The notes under the pieces: generated by a model
What the model was told of the DNA's origin: nothing
Seen by the model: only the letters and a program-made list of their open reading frames with translations
Databases searched by the model: none
Assembly (NCBI RefSeq): GCF_030020805.1
Contig: NZ_CP125098.1
Coordinates: 6,843,501 to 6,907,500 of the forward strand
Direction of reading: 5' to 3'
DNA from: Paenibacillus sp. RC67
GTDB taxonomy: Bacteria; Bacillota; Bacilli; Paenibacillales; NBRC-103111
Length of the DNA: 64,000 bases
Shown: positions 25,613-34,918 of the stretch, piece by piece
How positions within the stretch are numbered: the stretch's first letter is position 1
How the letters are laid out: every line of letters begins with the position of its first letter
Translations under genes and position numbers: made by a program

Positions 25613-26140
25613 TTAAAAATAGTGTATATGACGATACTTCGCAGCATAAGACTGCCAATCCTTCAATACAGCACAATATTCGTCTATCGTCCCGAAGGCA
25701 GTGTCGCGGGATGCTGTCAGCTCACCCAGCTTCCCAAACAATCTACGCAGCCCATCATCAGCAGGCGCCCAGAAACGAAGCTCAGTAACTCCTTCATCCA
25801 GATGAGCTAAATATTGCGTCAAATACTGAAGCCCCTCCAGGAACAGACGCGTTTGGCGATGCCCCTCAGCAATATAGGCAATTTGGATTTGAACGATGTG
25901 CGTATCCTGATACTGCTGCTGACCTGTGCCAAAAATGAACCCCAGCGCCCCAACGATTTCATTACTTTCCTCATCAAAACATAGAATAGCATCCTTCTTC
26001 ATAAGTACCGGACTTGCAATGAAGCTAAGCGATACAGGGAATGAATAGGGGAGCTTCAGGTTACTGTAATGCTGGAGCAAAAATTCCAGGTACATCTCCT
26101 GATATCTCTCCATGGCACAAACCGAAAAATAATAACCCAT
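25613..26140 (-). CDS. GNAT-like acyltransferase, paralogue 2
   Basis: A 175-residue protein of the same layout as its downstream neighbour: AILCFDEESNEIVGALGFIF, then THIVQIQIAYIAEGHRQTRL and FLEGLQYLTQYLAHLDEGVT. GGAGG lies 13 bases before ATG 26140, and an internal ATG at codon 10 is possible. It is 39 bases from paralogue 1 and the first gene of a three-gene unit ending in the small peptide. Two acyltransferase-like proteins with one short peptide is the reason to flag the locus. Confidence 0.6.
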   Translation of the reverse strand: MGYYFSVCAMERYQEMYLEFLLQHYSNLKLPYSFPVSLSFIASPVLMKKDAILCFDEESNEIVGALGFIFGTGQQQYQDTHIVQIQIAYIAEGHRQTRLFLEGLQYLTQYLAHLDEGVTELRFWAPADDGLRRLFGKLGELTASRDTAFGTIDEYCAVLKDWQSYAAKYRHIHYF

Positions 26141-26244
26141 ACCGTTGCTCAGACCTCCGTTCCTATGACTTTTGGTGAATTATACCATGATCTGTTATAT
26201 AACTGCATTACTTTCGTCACAATTCGATAGGTCATGAAGCCTAA

Positions 26245-26283
26245 GCTCAAAAGAGCACCTGCCTATAAGGGCAAGTGCTCCAA
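26245..26283 (-). terminator. Terminator after the pectate-lyase-like gene
   Basis: GAGCAC and GTGCTC enclose GCC-TATA-GGC-like pairing, with a short T-run on the minus strand. It lies 40 bases after the stop at 26325 and separates that operon from the GNAT genes. Confidence 0.55.
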
Positions 26284-26324
26284 ATCATACTTTTATTAAG
26301 CAGCAAACGAACCTTTGAGCTAGA

Positions 26325-28142
26325 CTATCCGATATACTCTACGATACATTCTGCCTCCGGGTTCGCCTGCGTCACATTCGAGCCCGCCACGAGCTGAAGA
26401 CTGCATCTCTCAGCTGTATCACAGCGGAAATAGAGATCCTGCTTCAAAAGAAACCCCTGGGAATGATTCGCTGCCGTTAACGTAGCCAACACAGAAGGCG
26501 TAGCTTCCGTCGTTTGTACCGTAAAGGTTGCCGCACCTGTAGAGGTTACAGCCCCTGCAGGCGACTGCAAGAAGATGTTAACGATACGGGCATTGACCGG
26601 CACATAGAACCCTATCGTCGTCGAGGCTGAATACGGGAATTTGCCGTCGGCTCGTTTCACCGAAATGGCAGTTCGTTTGGTGATGCCGAAGGAGCTTTTC
26701 TGGAAGCCGTAATCGCATTCCCATGATTTGCGGGAAGGATCGCCCTGCCCCCGCGTATTCGTAAAATGAATCGTCGGCGTTCCGCCTGCATTCGTATTCC
26801 CGCCTTCCGCCGTAAACACGATAAAGTCGGATGGACTCGTATGCTGGTTGATTTCACAGTTTTCGTAGACGATATTGTGAGGGTATTGGAAGCTGTTGAC
26901 CCTATACATGTATTCGTGCTTGCCGAGCAGCCGGCAGTTATCGAATTTGATGATGGGCATTTTGGTATTGTTGCTGTAGAACGTTGCAACCAGCTCCGTG
27001 GCGGCACGCAAGGGGACCGAGCTCGAAGTGTCTACATTAACAAACGAGACGATGCCGGCGCTCCACTCGCAATAGATCAGCTTGCTGTTGGCGTTGCGAT
27101 GCTCCATTCTCGAACCAATACATAGAAAACGTTCCACACCATAGGAATGCGTAGCACCGAGCAATTTGAAAAATGTGCCTGCATTTGCTCCTATGTGAAT
27201 GTAGCTTCCGCCCCATACGGTAATATTGCCGCCTTTCTCGAAATGGAGAAAGTCTCCTTCCTGCACCTCAAAGTTGCAGGAATAGAAGTTGTAGTTCAAG
27301 AACTGGTCCGAGCCCCCAGCCGAGGGAACGTAGACACCTTTCGTGCAGGTTCCCGCCCAATCCACTTCACGCCAGTTCATTTCGCTGTTCGTGTCCGTAC
27401 CTTCCAAATGGAACGTATACCCCCAGCTTCCGCGAAAGCGAATCCTTTCGAACGTCCAGCTCTGCGGCTGACCTGTCGAGTAGGACCGCATAAAATGATT
27501 GCTTGTGCTGGTAGAGTAGAATTCAATATCGGAGATGGAGCAAAACTGCCAAGCGTTATTGTTGTTGGCCAAATACGTTCCTGTAGCAGAGGGGCTGTAA
27601 ATGACTTGGGTAATGCCTGATCCGGCACCCTGGATATGCAATCCCACCGTACTCGTCGTGTAGCTGCTTCGCAGCAGGGATTCCGGCTGTGTGATAAGGT
27701 AGGAACCCGGTGGCAGGAACAGACTGACTCGGCCGAGCTTGCTTCCCGTCGATCCTGGGGCAGGATTCGTGACCGCCTTGCTCTCCGCATAAGCAATCGC
27801 CGCCTGGAAAGCCGCTGAATCATCCGTAGTGCCGTTGCCGACGGCCCCGAAATCCTTGATGCTGACCCACTCGCGCAGCTTGTCCCCAGCCGTACGGGTG
27901 GTCAAGCCTGCTGCTTGCAGGAAGGAAACATCATCCGCATCTACAGTACTAAGAAGCTGAGCGTTGGTTGACCCGTATACCGAATCCGTAACAGACGGCT
28001 GATTGCCAGTCAAAGCGTTGGCTACGCCATTGTTCAGCAATACGCCGGTCATGGCAGCAGCGCCTGTCATCCCGATAGCCGTCAGCACTTCCCGACGACT
28101 CATCCTTTTGTCCTTCTCTTCGGAATCTTTGTTCTTATCCAT
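26325..28142 (-). CDS. Tat-exported pectate-lyase-superfamily (right-handed beta-helix) protein
   Basis: A 605-residue exported protein. The N-terminus carries a twin-arginine signal, SRREVLTAIGMTGAAAMTGV. The mature part starts the Pectate_lyase_3 domain with IKDFGAVGNGTTDDSAAFQA followed by AI, the usual entry to a GH28/55-like beta-helix with an FLPPGSYLI block. ATG 28142 has GGAGG 7 bases before it. It is the last gene of an operon with a HAD phosphatase, an isomerase and a sugar-binding lipoprotein, so it probably attacks an extracellular polysaccharide. Whether it is hydrolase, lyase or only binding cannot be read. Confidence 0.8.
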   Translation of the reverse strand: MDKNKDSEEKDKRMSRREVLTAIGMTGAAAMTGVLLNNGVANALTGNQPSVTDSVYGSTNAQLLSTVDADDVSFLQAAGLTTRTAGDKLREWVSIKDFGAVGNGTTDDSAAFQAAIAYAESKAVTNPAPGSTGSKLGRVSLFLPPGSYLITQPESLLRSSYTTSTVGLHIQGAGSGITQVIYSPSATGTYLANNNNAWQFCSISDIEFYSTSTSNHFMRSYSTGQPQSWTFERIRFRGSWGYTFHLEGTDTNSEMNWREVDWAGTCTKGVYVPSAGGSDQFLNYNFYSCNFEVQEGDFLHFEKGGNITVWGGSYIHIGANAGTFFKLLGATHSYGVERFLCIGSRMEHRNANSKLIYCEWSAGIVSFVNVDTSSSVPLRAATELVATFYSNNTKMPIIKFDNCRLLGKHEYMYRVNSFQYPHNIVYENCEINQHTSPSDFIVFTAEGGNTNAGGTPTIHFTNTRGQGDPSRKSWECDYGFQKSSFGITKRTAISVKRADGKFPYSASTTIGFYVPVNARIVNIFLQSPAGAVTSTGAATFTVQTTEATPSVLATLTAANHSQGFLLKQDLYFRCDTAERCSLQLVAGSNVTQANPEAECIVEYIG

Positions 28143-28188
28143 TACTATCCCTCCCAAGATTTAGTAAAGGTAATCTCAACAAGTCAAG

Positions 28189-28998
28189 TTACTTCTGTAG
28201 TTCTCTGAAGACGTGATAAACAGCCTCCGCAACACCATCTCCAAAGGTGCCTGCTGCTAAATAACCGCGTGTGGGGTGAATTCGGGCCTTCACCTCCTCT
28301 TCGGCATTGCCGGGAGCGGCAGCCCTGAACCCGAAGCCCCCGTCCAGCATGGATAGATCATTGCAGCTGTCTCCTATGACGAGTGCCTCCTCCGTGGGAA
28401 TTCCAAGCGTTTGACACGCTTGAGCCAACACAGGGCCTTTGCCCACTGTCGAGTGGCGAACGCACACACCCGCAACATTGCGCACCGTATAGTACGGCAG
28501 CTTGCTTTGGAGCAGCCAGTCGGCTATAACCGTCTCGCCTGCTCTGGCTGTGTCGGCGCTGCTGAACAGCACCTCCACGAAACCTCTGCCTGCTTCTTTC
28601 GCCTCTTCACACCGCCGAGAGGCAGTATCGATCTGCGACAGCTTGCCTTCCAGTAAAGCGGAGACGCCAGGCATAATGTCAGTGAAATGTGATCTTTCGA
28701 TGCGTTCCACCTCTTCATTCCACTCCGTCTCCGGCTTGTACTTGCCCTCATCATCCAGCAAGTGAATCAAGCGCTCCTCGGATACGATAACTTGGGGCCA
28801 GCCCTCCTTTTCCGGAACAATCCCTTCACGATGAAGCAGCTCCATAATGAACGGCAAATCCCTGCCTGTTACGATCGCAATATGCATTTGGCGAGCTGCC
28901 GCCTGACGCAAGGCTTCCACCCCAGATGATTTGAATCCATATCTGCCGACCGTCCCCCCAAGCAACGTTCCATCCAAATCCACCGCTATCAGCTTCAT
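28189..28998 (-). CDS. HAD-superfamily hydrolase, subfamily IIB (sugar phosphatase-like)
   Basis: A 269-residue cytoplasmic phosphatase. Motif I is AVDLDGTLLGG with the catalytic aspartates at residues 6 and 8, motif II is in AIVTGRDLPF, motif III is the basic K in GKGPVLAQACQTLGI and motif IV is ALVIGDSCNDLSMLDG. The cap and order fit the Cof/sucrose-phosphatase type. It begins with an ATGA overlap with the isomerase gene. It probably dephosphorylates a sugar phosphate from the operon's pathway. Confidence 0.85.
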   Translation of the reverse strand: MKLIAVDLDGTLLGGTVGRYGFKSSGVEALRQAAARQMHIAIVTGRDLPFIMELLHREGIVPEKEGWPQVIVSEERLIHLLDDEGKYKPETEWNEEVERIERSHFTDIMPGVSALLEGKLSQIDTASRRCEEAKEAGRGFVEVLFSSADTARAGETVIADWLLQSKLPYYTVRNVAGVCVRHSTVGKGPVLAQACQTLGIPTEEALVIGDSCNDLSMLDGGFGFRAAAPGNAEEEVKARIHPTRGYLAAGTFGDGVAEAVYHVFRELQK

Positions 28999-29876
28999 GC
29001 TCCTGTAAGCTCTCCTTTCAGTCTGATCAAGTATTGGCCAATCGCTACAGCGTAGCGCAATCCCTCTTCCCGCAGAGCATTCGGCAGAACACGAATCGAT
29101 TGATGTGTCTCATAAGTCAAATCTCCCTTGTAATCTATATCGTGAAGAGCCGACATTACCGAAGCCCATTGAATTGATCCTTGAAAAGGGAGCAAATGCT
29201 GATCCTGCACTCCATCGTTGTCATTAATATGAGTCGCTTTGAGCCTATTGCCGAATTTGCGTATTTCGTTCGGATGAATTCCTTGTTCATGCGCGTGGCC
29301 TGTGTCCAGACAGCCACCGATCAACGGATGATCGAGCGCATCGATCAGCTCTATCAGCTCATCGAACAACGCGCAATACGTTCGACGGACCGCATGAGCC
29401 CGAGCCGGACGGTCATAAAAATTTTCCAAAGCAATGCCGACTCCCGTATGTTCCATACTAGGAAACAGCTGCTGAAAAAACTTCACATTAAACTCCTTCG
29501 CCTCACGGTTCGACTCCCCCTCTACCGAGACACCGCTGGAGTGAAAGACGACCCATGGCACCCCGAGAATGGAGGCTGTTTTTAGCGACCTTTTGGCAAG
29601 AGTCAAGAACGAATCCGTATCAAGCCCTGGCACCATTTGCTGGAACAATCGTCCATGCACCGGCCCATGCATTTGAGTAAAACGCAGGCCGTTCTCGTCC
29701 GCTACCTGGCGAATGCGATGCGCCCATGCCTCTTCTTCCTCCCAGGTCTTGGTCATAACGTCCTTCTGATGATCCCAGTAATTGAAATCCAGTGCTTCAA
29801 AGCCTGCTGCTTTGCAGACGGGGATCGCTTGCTCGTAATCGGTTCCGAACACATTTAACGATGTGGAAATATTCAT
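28995..29876 (-). CDS. Sugar phosphate isomerase/epimerase (TIM barrel, AP-endonuclease 2 type)
   Basis: A 293-residue TIM-barrel protein. Metal-site segments include VGIALENFYD (Glu), LIGGCLDTGHAHEQG (Asp, His), LKATHINDNDG (His) and DLTYETHQ (Glu), so the metal ligands look complete. AGGAGG stands before ATG 29876, 19 bases after the binding-protein gene. Role inferred: isomerising or epimerising a sugar taken up with the help of the upstream lipoprotein. Confidence 0.82.
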   Translation of the reverse strand: MNISTSLNVFGTDYEQAIPVCKAAGFEALDFNYWDHQKDVMTKTWEEEEAWAHRIRQVADENGLRFTQMHGPVHGRLFQQMVPGLDTDSFLTLAKRSLKTASILGVPWVVFHSSGVSVEGESNREAKEFNVKFFQQLFPSMEHTGVGIALENFYDRPARAHAVRRTYCALFDELIELIDALDHPLIGGCLDTGHAHEQGIHPNEIRKFGNRLKATHINDNDGVQDQHLLPFQGSIQWASVMSALHDIDYKGDLTYETHQSIRVLPNALREEGLRYAVAIGQYLIRLKGELTGA

Positions 29877-29895
29877 TGTAGATTATCCTCCTGAA

Positions 29896-31176
29896 TCATT
29901 TCGTTCCCTGCGACTGAATATATCGGGTAAGTTCTTCCTCCGCCTCCCGTAAGGCCGTGTTAACGTCCTTTTTATCGGCGATGTAGTCGAGGAACGTCTT
30001 TTTCAAAATCTCATTTCCCTTGGAGTGGTACATCGAGAACGGCGGGGCGTAAGCCGGGCTGCTTTTGAAAATGCCCTGTAAGTTTTTCCCTTTCAGCATA
30101 GGCAGACCGGAACCGAACGTTTTCCTAATCTCCGGATTGGACAATGCGGAAAGCTTGCCCATGCTTGAGCTTAGACTCTGTACCTCATCCGATAAGAACA
30201 CCTCAACGACTTTCATCGCATCCTCCTTATGCTTGCTCGTGCTGGTTAGCATAACCACATTCAGGTCGTACATCCCGTAGGTGTTCGGCAATTCCTTGTA
30301 GCTCGGGTACTGCACCAAATCCCAGTTCAGGTCCGGGGTTTTCTCCAGCTGGTCGAACATATTGACCGTCCCTACCATGGCGAGCGTCTTCTCTTTCGTA
30401 AAGCGACCAGTGCTAATTTTGCCTGGATTATCCGGACTCGAATAAAGCTGCTTCCCCAAGTCGAACGCTTTCTTGTAGGCGTCACTATTCACCAATACCT
30501 TGTTGGTCTTGCCGTCTACGGGAACCAGGGATAACGGGTACGTCAATCTGGAAAGGGAGTCCATATCGAAGCCGCTATACTGCACCCCGTCCTGCATACG
30601 GGACATCTTGCGTGTGATTTCGACCGTATCCTCCCACGTCATACCATCTTTGGGGTAAGGTACTCCGAACTTGTCGAACAAGTCCTTGTTGTAATAGAGC
30701 GCATAAAACTGAATTTGGTAAGGAACCCCGTAGATCTCGCCTTTGTCAGACAACTCCTTGATCGTTTCCATGGCTTTCGGGTCGAACCGACCGAAGTCGA
30801 AGCCGGCCTTGCGGGCGTAGGGCGTCATATCCTCGAAAATACCGTACTGCTTGTTCCCATTGATATTGCCGTTCCACATCAGAATCAGATCCATATCCTC
30901 TTTGGCGGCTATCGTGCTTTCGAATTGCGTCGCATTTTTGGCTAGCATTTCGACCGTGATGTATGGGTATTTCTTCTTCACAGGCTCTGCGATCAGCTTG
31001 TTAAAGTCAGACTCCGACATCGGATTGTAAGGAAACAGCTTCAACGTCACCGGATCAGGATCTTTGATCTTCGGCTTATTGTCTCCTTCCTTCATGCTTG
31101 GTTCCGGACCTCCGCATGCCGCCAACGCCAACAGGGTGAATACGGTTCCACAAACGAGTGCGAGCTTTGTTTTCAT
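29896..31176 (-). CDS. Extracellular sugar-binding lipoprotein (family 1)
   Basis: A 426-residue lipoprotein. The signal from MKTKLALVCG ends LALAACGG. The mature part holds EDMDLILMWNGNINGNKQYG, IYGVPYQIQFYALYYNKDLF and DKFGVPYPKDGMTWED, standard for CUT1 sugar-binding proteins. ATG 31176 has GAGGAG 9 bases before it. It heads a four-gene unit without permeases, so it must use permeases encoded elsewhere. The divergent AraC regulator is the likely activator. Confidence 0.85.
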   Translation of the reverse strand: MKTKLALVCGTVFTLLALAACGGPEPSMKEGDNKPKIKDPDPVTLKLFPYNPMSESDFNKLIAEPVKKKYPYITVEMLAKNATQFESTIAAKEDMDLILMWNGNINGNKQYGIFEDMTPYARKAGFDFGRFDPKAMETIKELSDKGEIYGVPYQIQFYALYYNKDLFDKFGVPYPKDGMTWEDTVEITRKMSRMQDGVQYSGFDMDSLSRLTYPLSLVPVDGKTNKVLVNSDAYKKAFDLGKQLYSSPDNPGKISTGRFTKEKTLAMVGTVNMFDQLEKTPDLNWDLVQYPSYKELPNTYGMYDLNVVMLTSTSKHKEDAMKVVEVFLSDEVQSLSSSMGKLSALSNPEIRKTFGSGLPMLKGKNLQGIFKSSPAYAPPFSMYHSKGNEILKKTFLDYIADKKDVNTALREAEEELTRYIQSQGTK

Positions 31177-31383
31177 GGACCAAGCTCCTCTATACAGAAG
31201 TGAATTACTGTCCTCATTATCCGTCATATCCGTGGCGGTTAGGAATATCAAATGGTAGGCTGTTTTTTAGCAATTTGTAGGGAAACGATTAAAGAATTGT
31301 AAAGGTGGACCCGTGCAGCAGATGAACTATGTAGTTTAGATTAAGTACTTCCAGAAAAAAGAAAAGTAAGTTATCATGTGAAT

Positions 31384-31397
31384 ATAAAGCGCTTACA
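31384..31397. promoter_or_regulatory. Cre-like (CcpA) site in the divergent promoter region
   Basis: ATAAAGCGCTTACA matches the catabolite-responsive consensus TGWAANCGNTNWCA at 12 of 14 positions. It lies between the sugar-binding gene and the AraC gene, where carbon control would be expected. The two outer bases mismatch, so binding is uncertain. Confidence 0.4.
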
Positions 31398-31431
31398 GTG
31401 CGGATTATTCAAGAAACGGCAGGTGGTTTCG

Positions 31432-32271
31432 ATGCAAGAATACACCCACGAATACGCCGAAAGATGGATTCATGAGACCGATGCCTTCGACAAGAGCAGC
31501 GGACTCTTCCTTCTACATATGGGACATAACATCGCTAAGCCGGATTACAGCAATGGCCCTCGGCAGAAGGCGCATTACACTATACATTTTGTAAGGGAAG
31601 GACGTATCCAGTTTATATACGGTGGTAATGAGGTGGAGCTAGGCAAAGGCGATATGTTCTGCATGTTCCCCCATACGTCCTATACGTATCGGGTCGCTCC
31701 TTCCGAATCCCGCTTGAAGATGATCTGGTTTGCCTTCAACGGCAGCCAGGTACCGGAATTAATGACGATGGCCGGATTCGCACCGGACAACACCTATCAA
31801 CGCAAAGTCATCGATCCCGATTTGGAATCGATCTTCCACCAAATGACCCAAATGCCCAAGAACCTGACCAAGAAGCAATTGGTACTCTGGAACAGCCTCA
31901 TGTACCGTATTTTCGCTAAGTTCATTCCTGAGCAAGTACCTACAGCAGCCCCTCGCACACCGGATTTCTGGTTGAGAAAAAGCTTGGACTTCATTCACAC
32001 TTGCTACGCCGAGCAAATCACCGTCAACGATATCGCAGCCTACGTCAGCATCCATCGCACGCATTTCTCCAAAACCTTCACGGAACACGTCGGCGTCCCG
32101 CCCGTAAAATATTTGCAAAATGTTCGACTGGACAAAGCGACCCAACTGCTGAAGCAGACGTCACTATCGGTTACGGAGATCGCTCTGACGGTTGGGTATC
32201 CTGATCTTTTTTCGTTTACGAGGGCTTTTACGAGGCAGTTCGGGGTTTCGCCTAGCCGGGTTAGGGGGTGA
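31432..32271 (+). CDS. AraC-family transcriptional regulator with cupin-like sensor domain
   Basis: A 279-residue regulator. The N-terminal AraC-binding cupin has YTIHFVREGRIQFIYGGNEV and ELGKGDMFCMFPHTSYTY. The C-terminal double helix-turn-helix is TVNDIAAYVSIHRTHFSKTF and LSVTEIALTVGYPDLFSFTR, with the usual FTRQFGVSPSRVRG end. ATG 31432 has AGGTGG 5 bases before it; a GTG at 31378 in frame is less likely. It is divergent from the sugar-binding operon and probably activates it upon binding a sugar. Confidence 0.87.
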   Translation: MQEYTHEYAERWIHETDAFDKSSGLFLLHMGHNIAKPDYSNGPRQKAHYTIHFVREGRIQFIYGGNEVELGKGDMFCMFPHTSYTYRVAPSESRLKMIWFAFNGSQVPELMTMAGFAPDNTYQRKVIDPDLESIFHQMTQMPKNLTKKQLVLWNSLMYRIFAKFIPEQVPTAAPRTPDFWLRKSLDFIHTCYAEQITVNDIAAYVSIHRTHFSKTFTEHVGVPPVKYLQNVRLDKATQLLKQTSLSVTEIALTVGYPDLFSFTRAFTRQFGVSPSRVRG

Positions 32272-32411
32272 GTGGGATCGGCCATGCGGATGAAGGATTC
32301 CTATTTATTCATAGTTAAAAACAACCCCATTATTCATATCACCCCTCCCCCGTCTTTTATCACTATTACCATTATATTACAATTATGTACTACCTAGACT
32401 GTACGAAAAGG

Positions 32412-33314
32412 CTACTCCACCGAATGAAAATCCTCCATATGCCGCTCAACATGACGCATAAATAAGCGGTCCAGGCTGTTCAAATTCTCATCCCTGTACA
32501 TGAGAAAGATTTGATTCAGCGGGAACGGGTTGTGCTCGATCGGAATCGCGACCATCTCTCCTGACTCGATCTCCGTCTGCATATACAGTGGACAGGACAG
32601 GAAAATACCCATCGTGCTTTTAATCCAAAATTTGATTAGCTGCAAATTATTCGTTTCATAATGCGGGTCGTACAGCATATTCAAATCCTTGAAGGTCATG
32701 TCGATTTTTTTCCGATAGAGGCTCTCGGCTTCATAGAGAATAAGCCTCTCTTTTAGTACCTCCTGCAAGCTGAGCGCATCCCGTCCTGCATAAGAGTGTT
32801 CCTTTGAGATAACGGCGTAGGCCGAGTGAGCGTAGAGCAGCTTAAAGGTAATGCCAGGGTCATTGGCTGTATAGCGGGTAATGCCGATTTGAATATGCTT
32901 GCTCTTGAGCATTTTGATCTGCTCTTCTGTAGAGTAGCAATGTACCTTCAGCGCGATGCTCGGATGTACAGCCATGAAGCTCTCCAGAATAGGAGGCAGA
33001 ATCGTACCTGCAAAGGAGTTGTTACAGCCCAGAGACAGCGTACCGGTCAATCCCTGCTTCAGATGTTCGACGGCCTCACGGCCTTGGTCAAGCGAGGTCA
33101 GTGCACTTAAGGCATGGGGCAGGAAAGCATTGCCTTCCTGTGATAGCCGGACCGTTCCGTTCACTCGTATAAGAAGCTGCTTGCCGAGTTCTCTCTCCAG
33201 CTGCTTAATTCGATGTGAAACAGTAGGCTGAGGCAGGTACAGTTTCTCGGCTGCTTTCGATATGCTCCCTGTACGATATATGGTCACGAAGGTTAGAATT
33301 TGATCGAATGTCAT
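32412..33314 (-). CDS. LysR-family transcriptional regulator
   Basis: A 300-residue regulator. The helix-turn-helix is ISKAAEKLYLPQPTVSHRIK within the first 40 residues, followed by the linker helix and a periplasmic-binding-like effector domain from LTGTLSLGCNNSFAGTILPP. ATG 33314 has GGCGG 6 bases before it; an ATG at 33347 is less likely. It is divergent from an MFS gene, with a LysR-type dyad between them, so it probably controls that gene. Confidence 0.87.
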   Translation of the reverse strand: MTFDQILTFVTIYRTGSISKAAEKLYLPQPTVSHRIKQLERELGKQLLIRVNGTVRLSQEGNAFLPHALSALTSLDQGREAVEHLKQGLTGTLSLGCNNSFAGTILPPILESFMAVHPSIALKVHCYSTEEQIKMLKSKHIQIGITRYTANDPGITFKLLYAHSAYAVISKEHSYAGRDALSLQEVLKERLILYEAESLYRKKIDMTFKDLNMLYDPHYETNNLQLIKFWIKSTMGIFLSCPLYMQTEIESGEMVAIPIEHNPFPLNQIFLMYRDENLNSLDRLFMRHVERHMEDFHSVE

Positions 33315-33377
33315 GTGACGCCGCCTTTCCCGAAATAATCCGATCATCTATTTAGCAGCTGAAGCCGCCTAAAGGAT

Positions 33378-33403
33378 ATTCAAAAAATGAATAAGGTCAT
33401 TCA
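33378..33403. promoter_or_regulatory. LysR-type operator between the divergent LysR and MFS genes
   Basis: ATTCA-AAAAA-TGAAT is a perfect dyad with the T-N11-A form of LysR boxes. A second overlapping dyad, ATGAA then TTCAT, extends to 33403. It is centred about 145 bases before the MFS start. Confidence 0.45.
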
Positions 33404-33530
33404 TTTTCGATCATTTACTTGTCTTCTCATCCTTCATAGTATATAAACTACGGGGATTTTCCTTTGTAGGATATACCTATAAGCTCACCAATACAAGAGA
33501 TAGATACAAGATAAAGAAAGGTGACTTGCT

Positions 33531-34793
33531 ATGAATATGGAAAAAGCGGTGCGGGCAGTCGGGATTTATGGCGGCGGTATTTTTTTCGGAGTGATGTCGG
33601 TGGCGCAGCCGTTTTTTACCTTGTACGCGGAAGCGCTGGGCGCATCTACGGCATTAATCGGTTTGATTGTCACTCTTAGAGCGCTGGTGCCTATGTTTAT
33701 CGCCATGCCGATCGGTCAAATGATTGATACGCTCGGTCCAATGAAGATGACGAAGATAGGCTGTCTGCTGCTTATCGTTTCCTTGGGGCTAACATCCTTC
33801 AGCACGACCTTGCCCATTCTTGCGATCTCCCAAGTACTCCTTGGGACTAGTATGATTATTATGGCTTCTTCGCTTCAAGTGCTGGCATCGGATGGGGAGC
33901 AGGACAAAGCGCTGCGCAACAAAAATATTAATCGTTTCTCGATGTGGAACTCAGCCGGCAATATGGTGGGCCCCCTGCTTGGTGGAGTAGTAGTAAGCTA
34001 TTTCGGCTCCTCCTTGTGGAGCTATCGGTCCGCTTTTATGGCGTCGCTTGTGGTATGCGTCATTTGTTACATCCTGATTCTACTAATCCGAAACCCGAGC
34101 GATTCCGGTACGCGGGGCAAAACAAAGGAACTATTTCAACCTAAAGAAATGCTGAACAGTTATGTGAGCGGCATTCATCTGACGCGTCACCGTGGGGTTC
34201 AGTTTGGCTTAGTCGGCACGTTTCTGATCATGTTCATTCAAGCGCTATACGGAAGCTTTATTCCGCTCTACCTGAACAGTCACGGCTACTCCGCCTTCGT
34301 CATCTCTTCGATAATCTCACTGATGGGGTTGTCCGGGTTTGTATCACGCTTTTTGCTCGGGCGGCTGATGAAGCTGGCGACGTTAGAAACCATTCTTATC
34401 TTCGCCGGCTGCATCGCTTCCGTCTGCCTGATCTTCATTCCTGTCGCTTCCCTGCACTTTATCGGGATCGCCATCCTTACCTTTCTGCTAGGCAGCTCCA
34501 TCGGTATGAATTTGCCGGTCACGATTATGATTATGGTAGAGGAAACGAAGGAAACTGAGCGCGGCAAAGTGCTGGGACTGCGCCTCTTGACGAATCGTCT
34601 ATCTCAAATGACGGCTCCAGCCATGTTCGGTCTGTTGGGTCAGGCGTTTGGCCTCACGGCAGCCTTCTATACCGGCGGAGGCATTCTGCTGGCTACGATG
34701 CTGGGCTTTGCGGTATACAGCTCGAATCGGGTTTCACCTGCAAAGAGTGAAGCGATCGCTGCTTCGGCAGAAGAAACCACCAATAGAATTTAA
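33531..34793 (+). CDS. Major facilitator superfamily transporter
   Basis: A 420-residue membrane protein with about 12 predicted helices. The first helices contain VGIYGGGIFFGVMSVAQPFF, and the loop after helix 2 is PIGQMIDTLGPMKMTKIG, an MFS signature. The second half repeats it with LLGRLMKLATLETILIFAG. AAAGGTGA precedes ATG 33531. The family exports drugs or moves small metabolites; no substrate can be read. The divergent LysR gene is the likely regulator. Confidence 0.85.
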   Translation: MNMEKAVRAVGIYGGGIFFGVMSVAQPFFTLYAEALGASTALIGLIVTLRALVPMFIAMPIGQMIDTLGPMKMTKIGCLLLIVSLGLTSFSTTLPILAISQVLLGTSMIIMASSLQVLASDGEQDKALRNKNINRFSMWNSAGNMVGPLLGGVVVSYFGSSLWSYRSAFMASLVVCVICYILILLIRNPSDSGTRGKTKELFQPKEMLNSYVSGIHLTRHRGVQFGLVGTFLIMFIQALYGSFIPLYLNSHGYSAFVISSIISLMGLSGFVSRFLLGRLMKLATLETILIFAGCIASVCLIFIPVASLHFIGIAILTFLLGSSIGMNLPVTIMIMVEETKETERGKVLGLRLLTNRLSQMTAPAMFGLLGQAFGLTAAFYTGGGILLATMLGFAVYSSNRVSPAKSEAIAASAEETTNRI

Positions 34794-34870
34794 TCTTCAA
34801 GTAACGAATCACGATTGATGGCCTGGTAGGGGGAGTATTGGGTGCGTCCGTTCCTCTTCTCATGGGTATG

Positions 34871-34918
34871 AAGCTAGAGGGCAGCTTTTCACAGGCTGGG
34901 AACCTCTAGCTTTTTTTA
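34871..34918 (+). terminator. Terminator after the MFS gene
   Basis: AAGCTAGAGG pairs with CCTCTAGCTT around a 22-base loop and is followed by seven T. The interval 34919-35150 holds no gene. It carries a dyad GAAAC-TAA-GTTTC at 35096-35108 and a TATAAT at 35145-35160 that probably serve the next operon. Confidence 0.8.
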
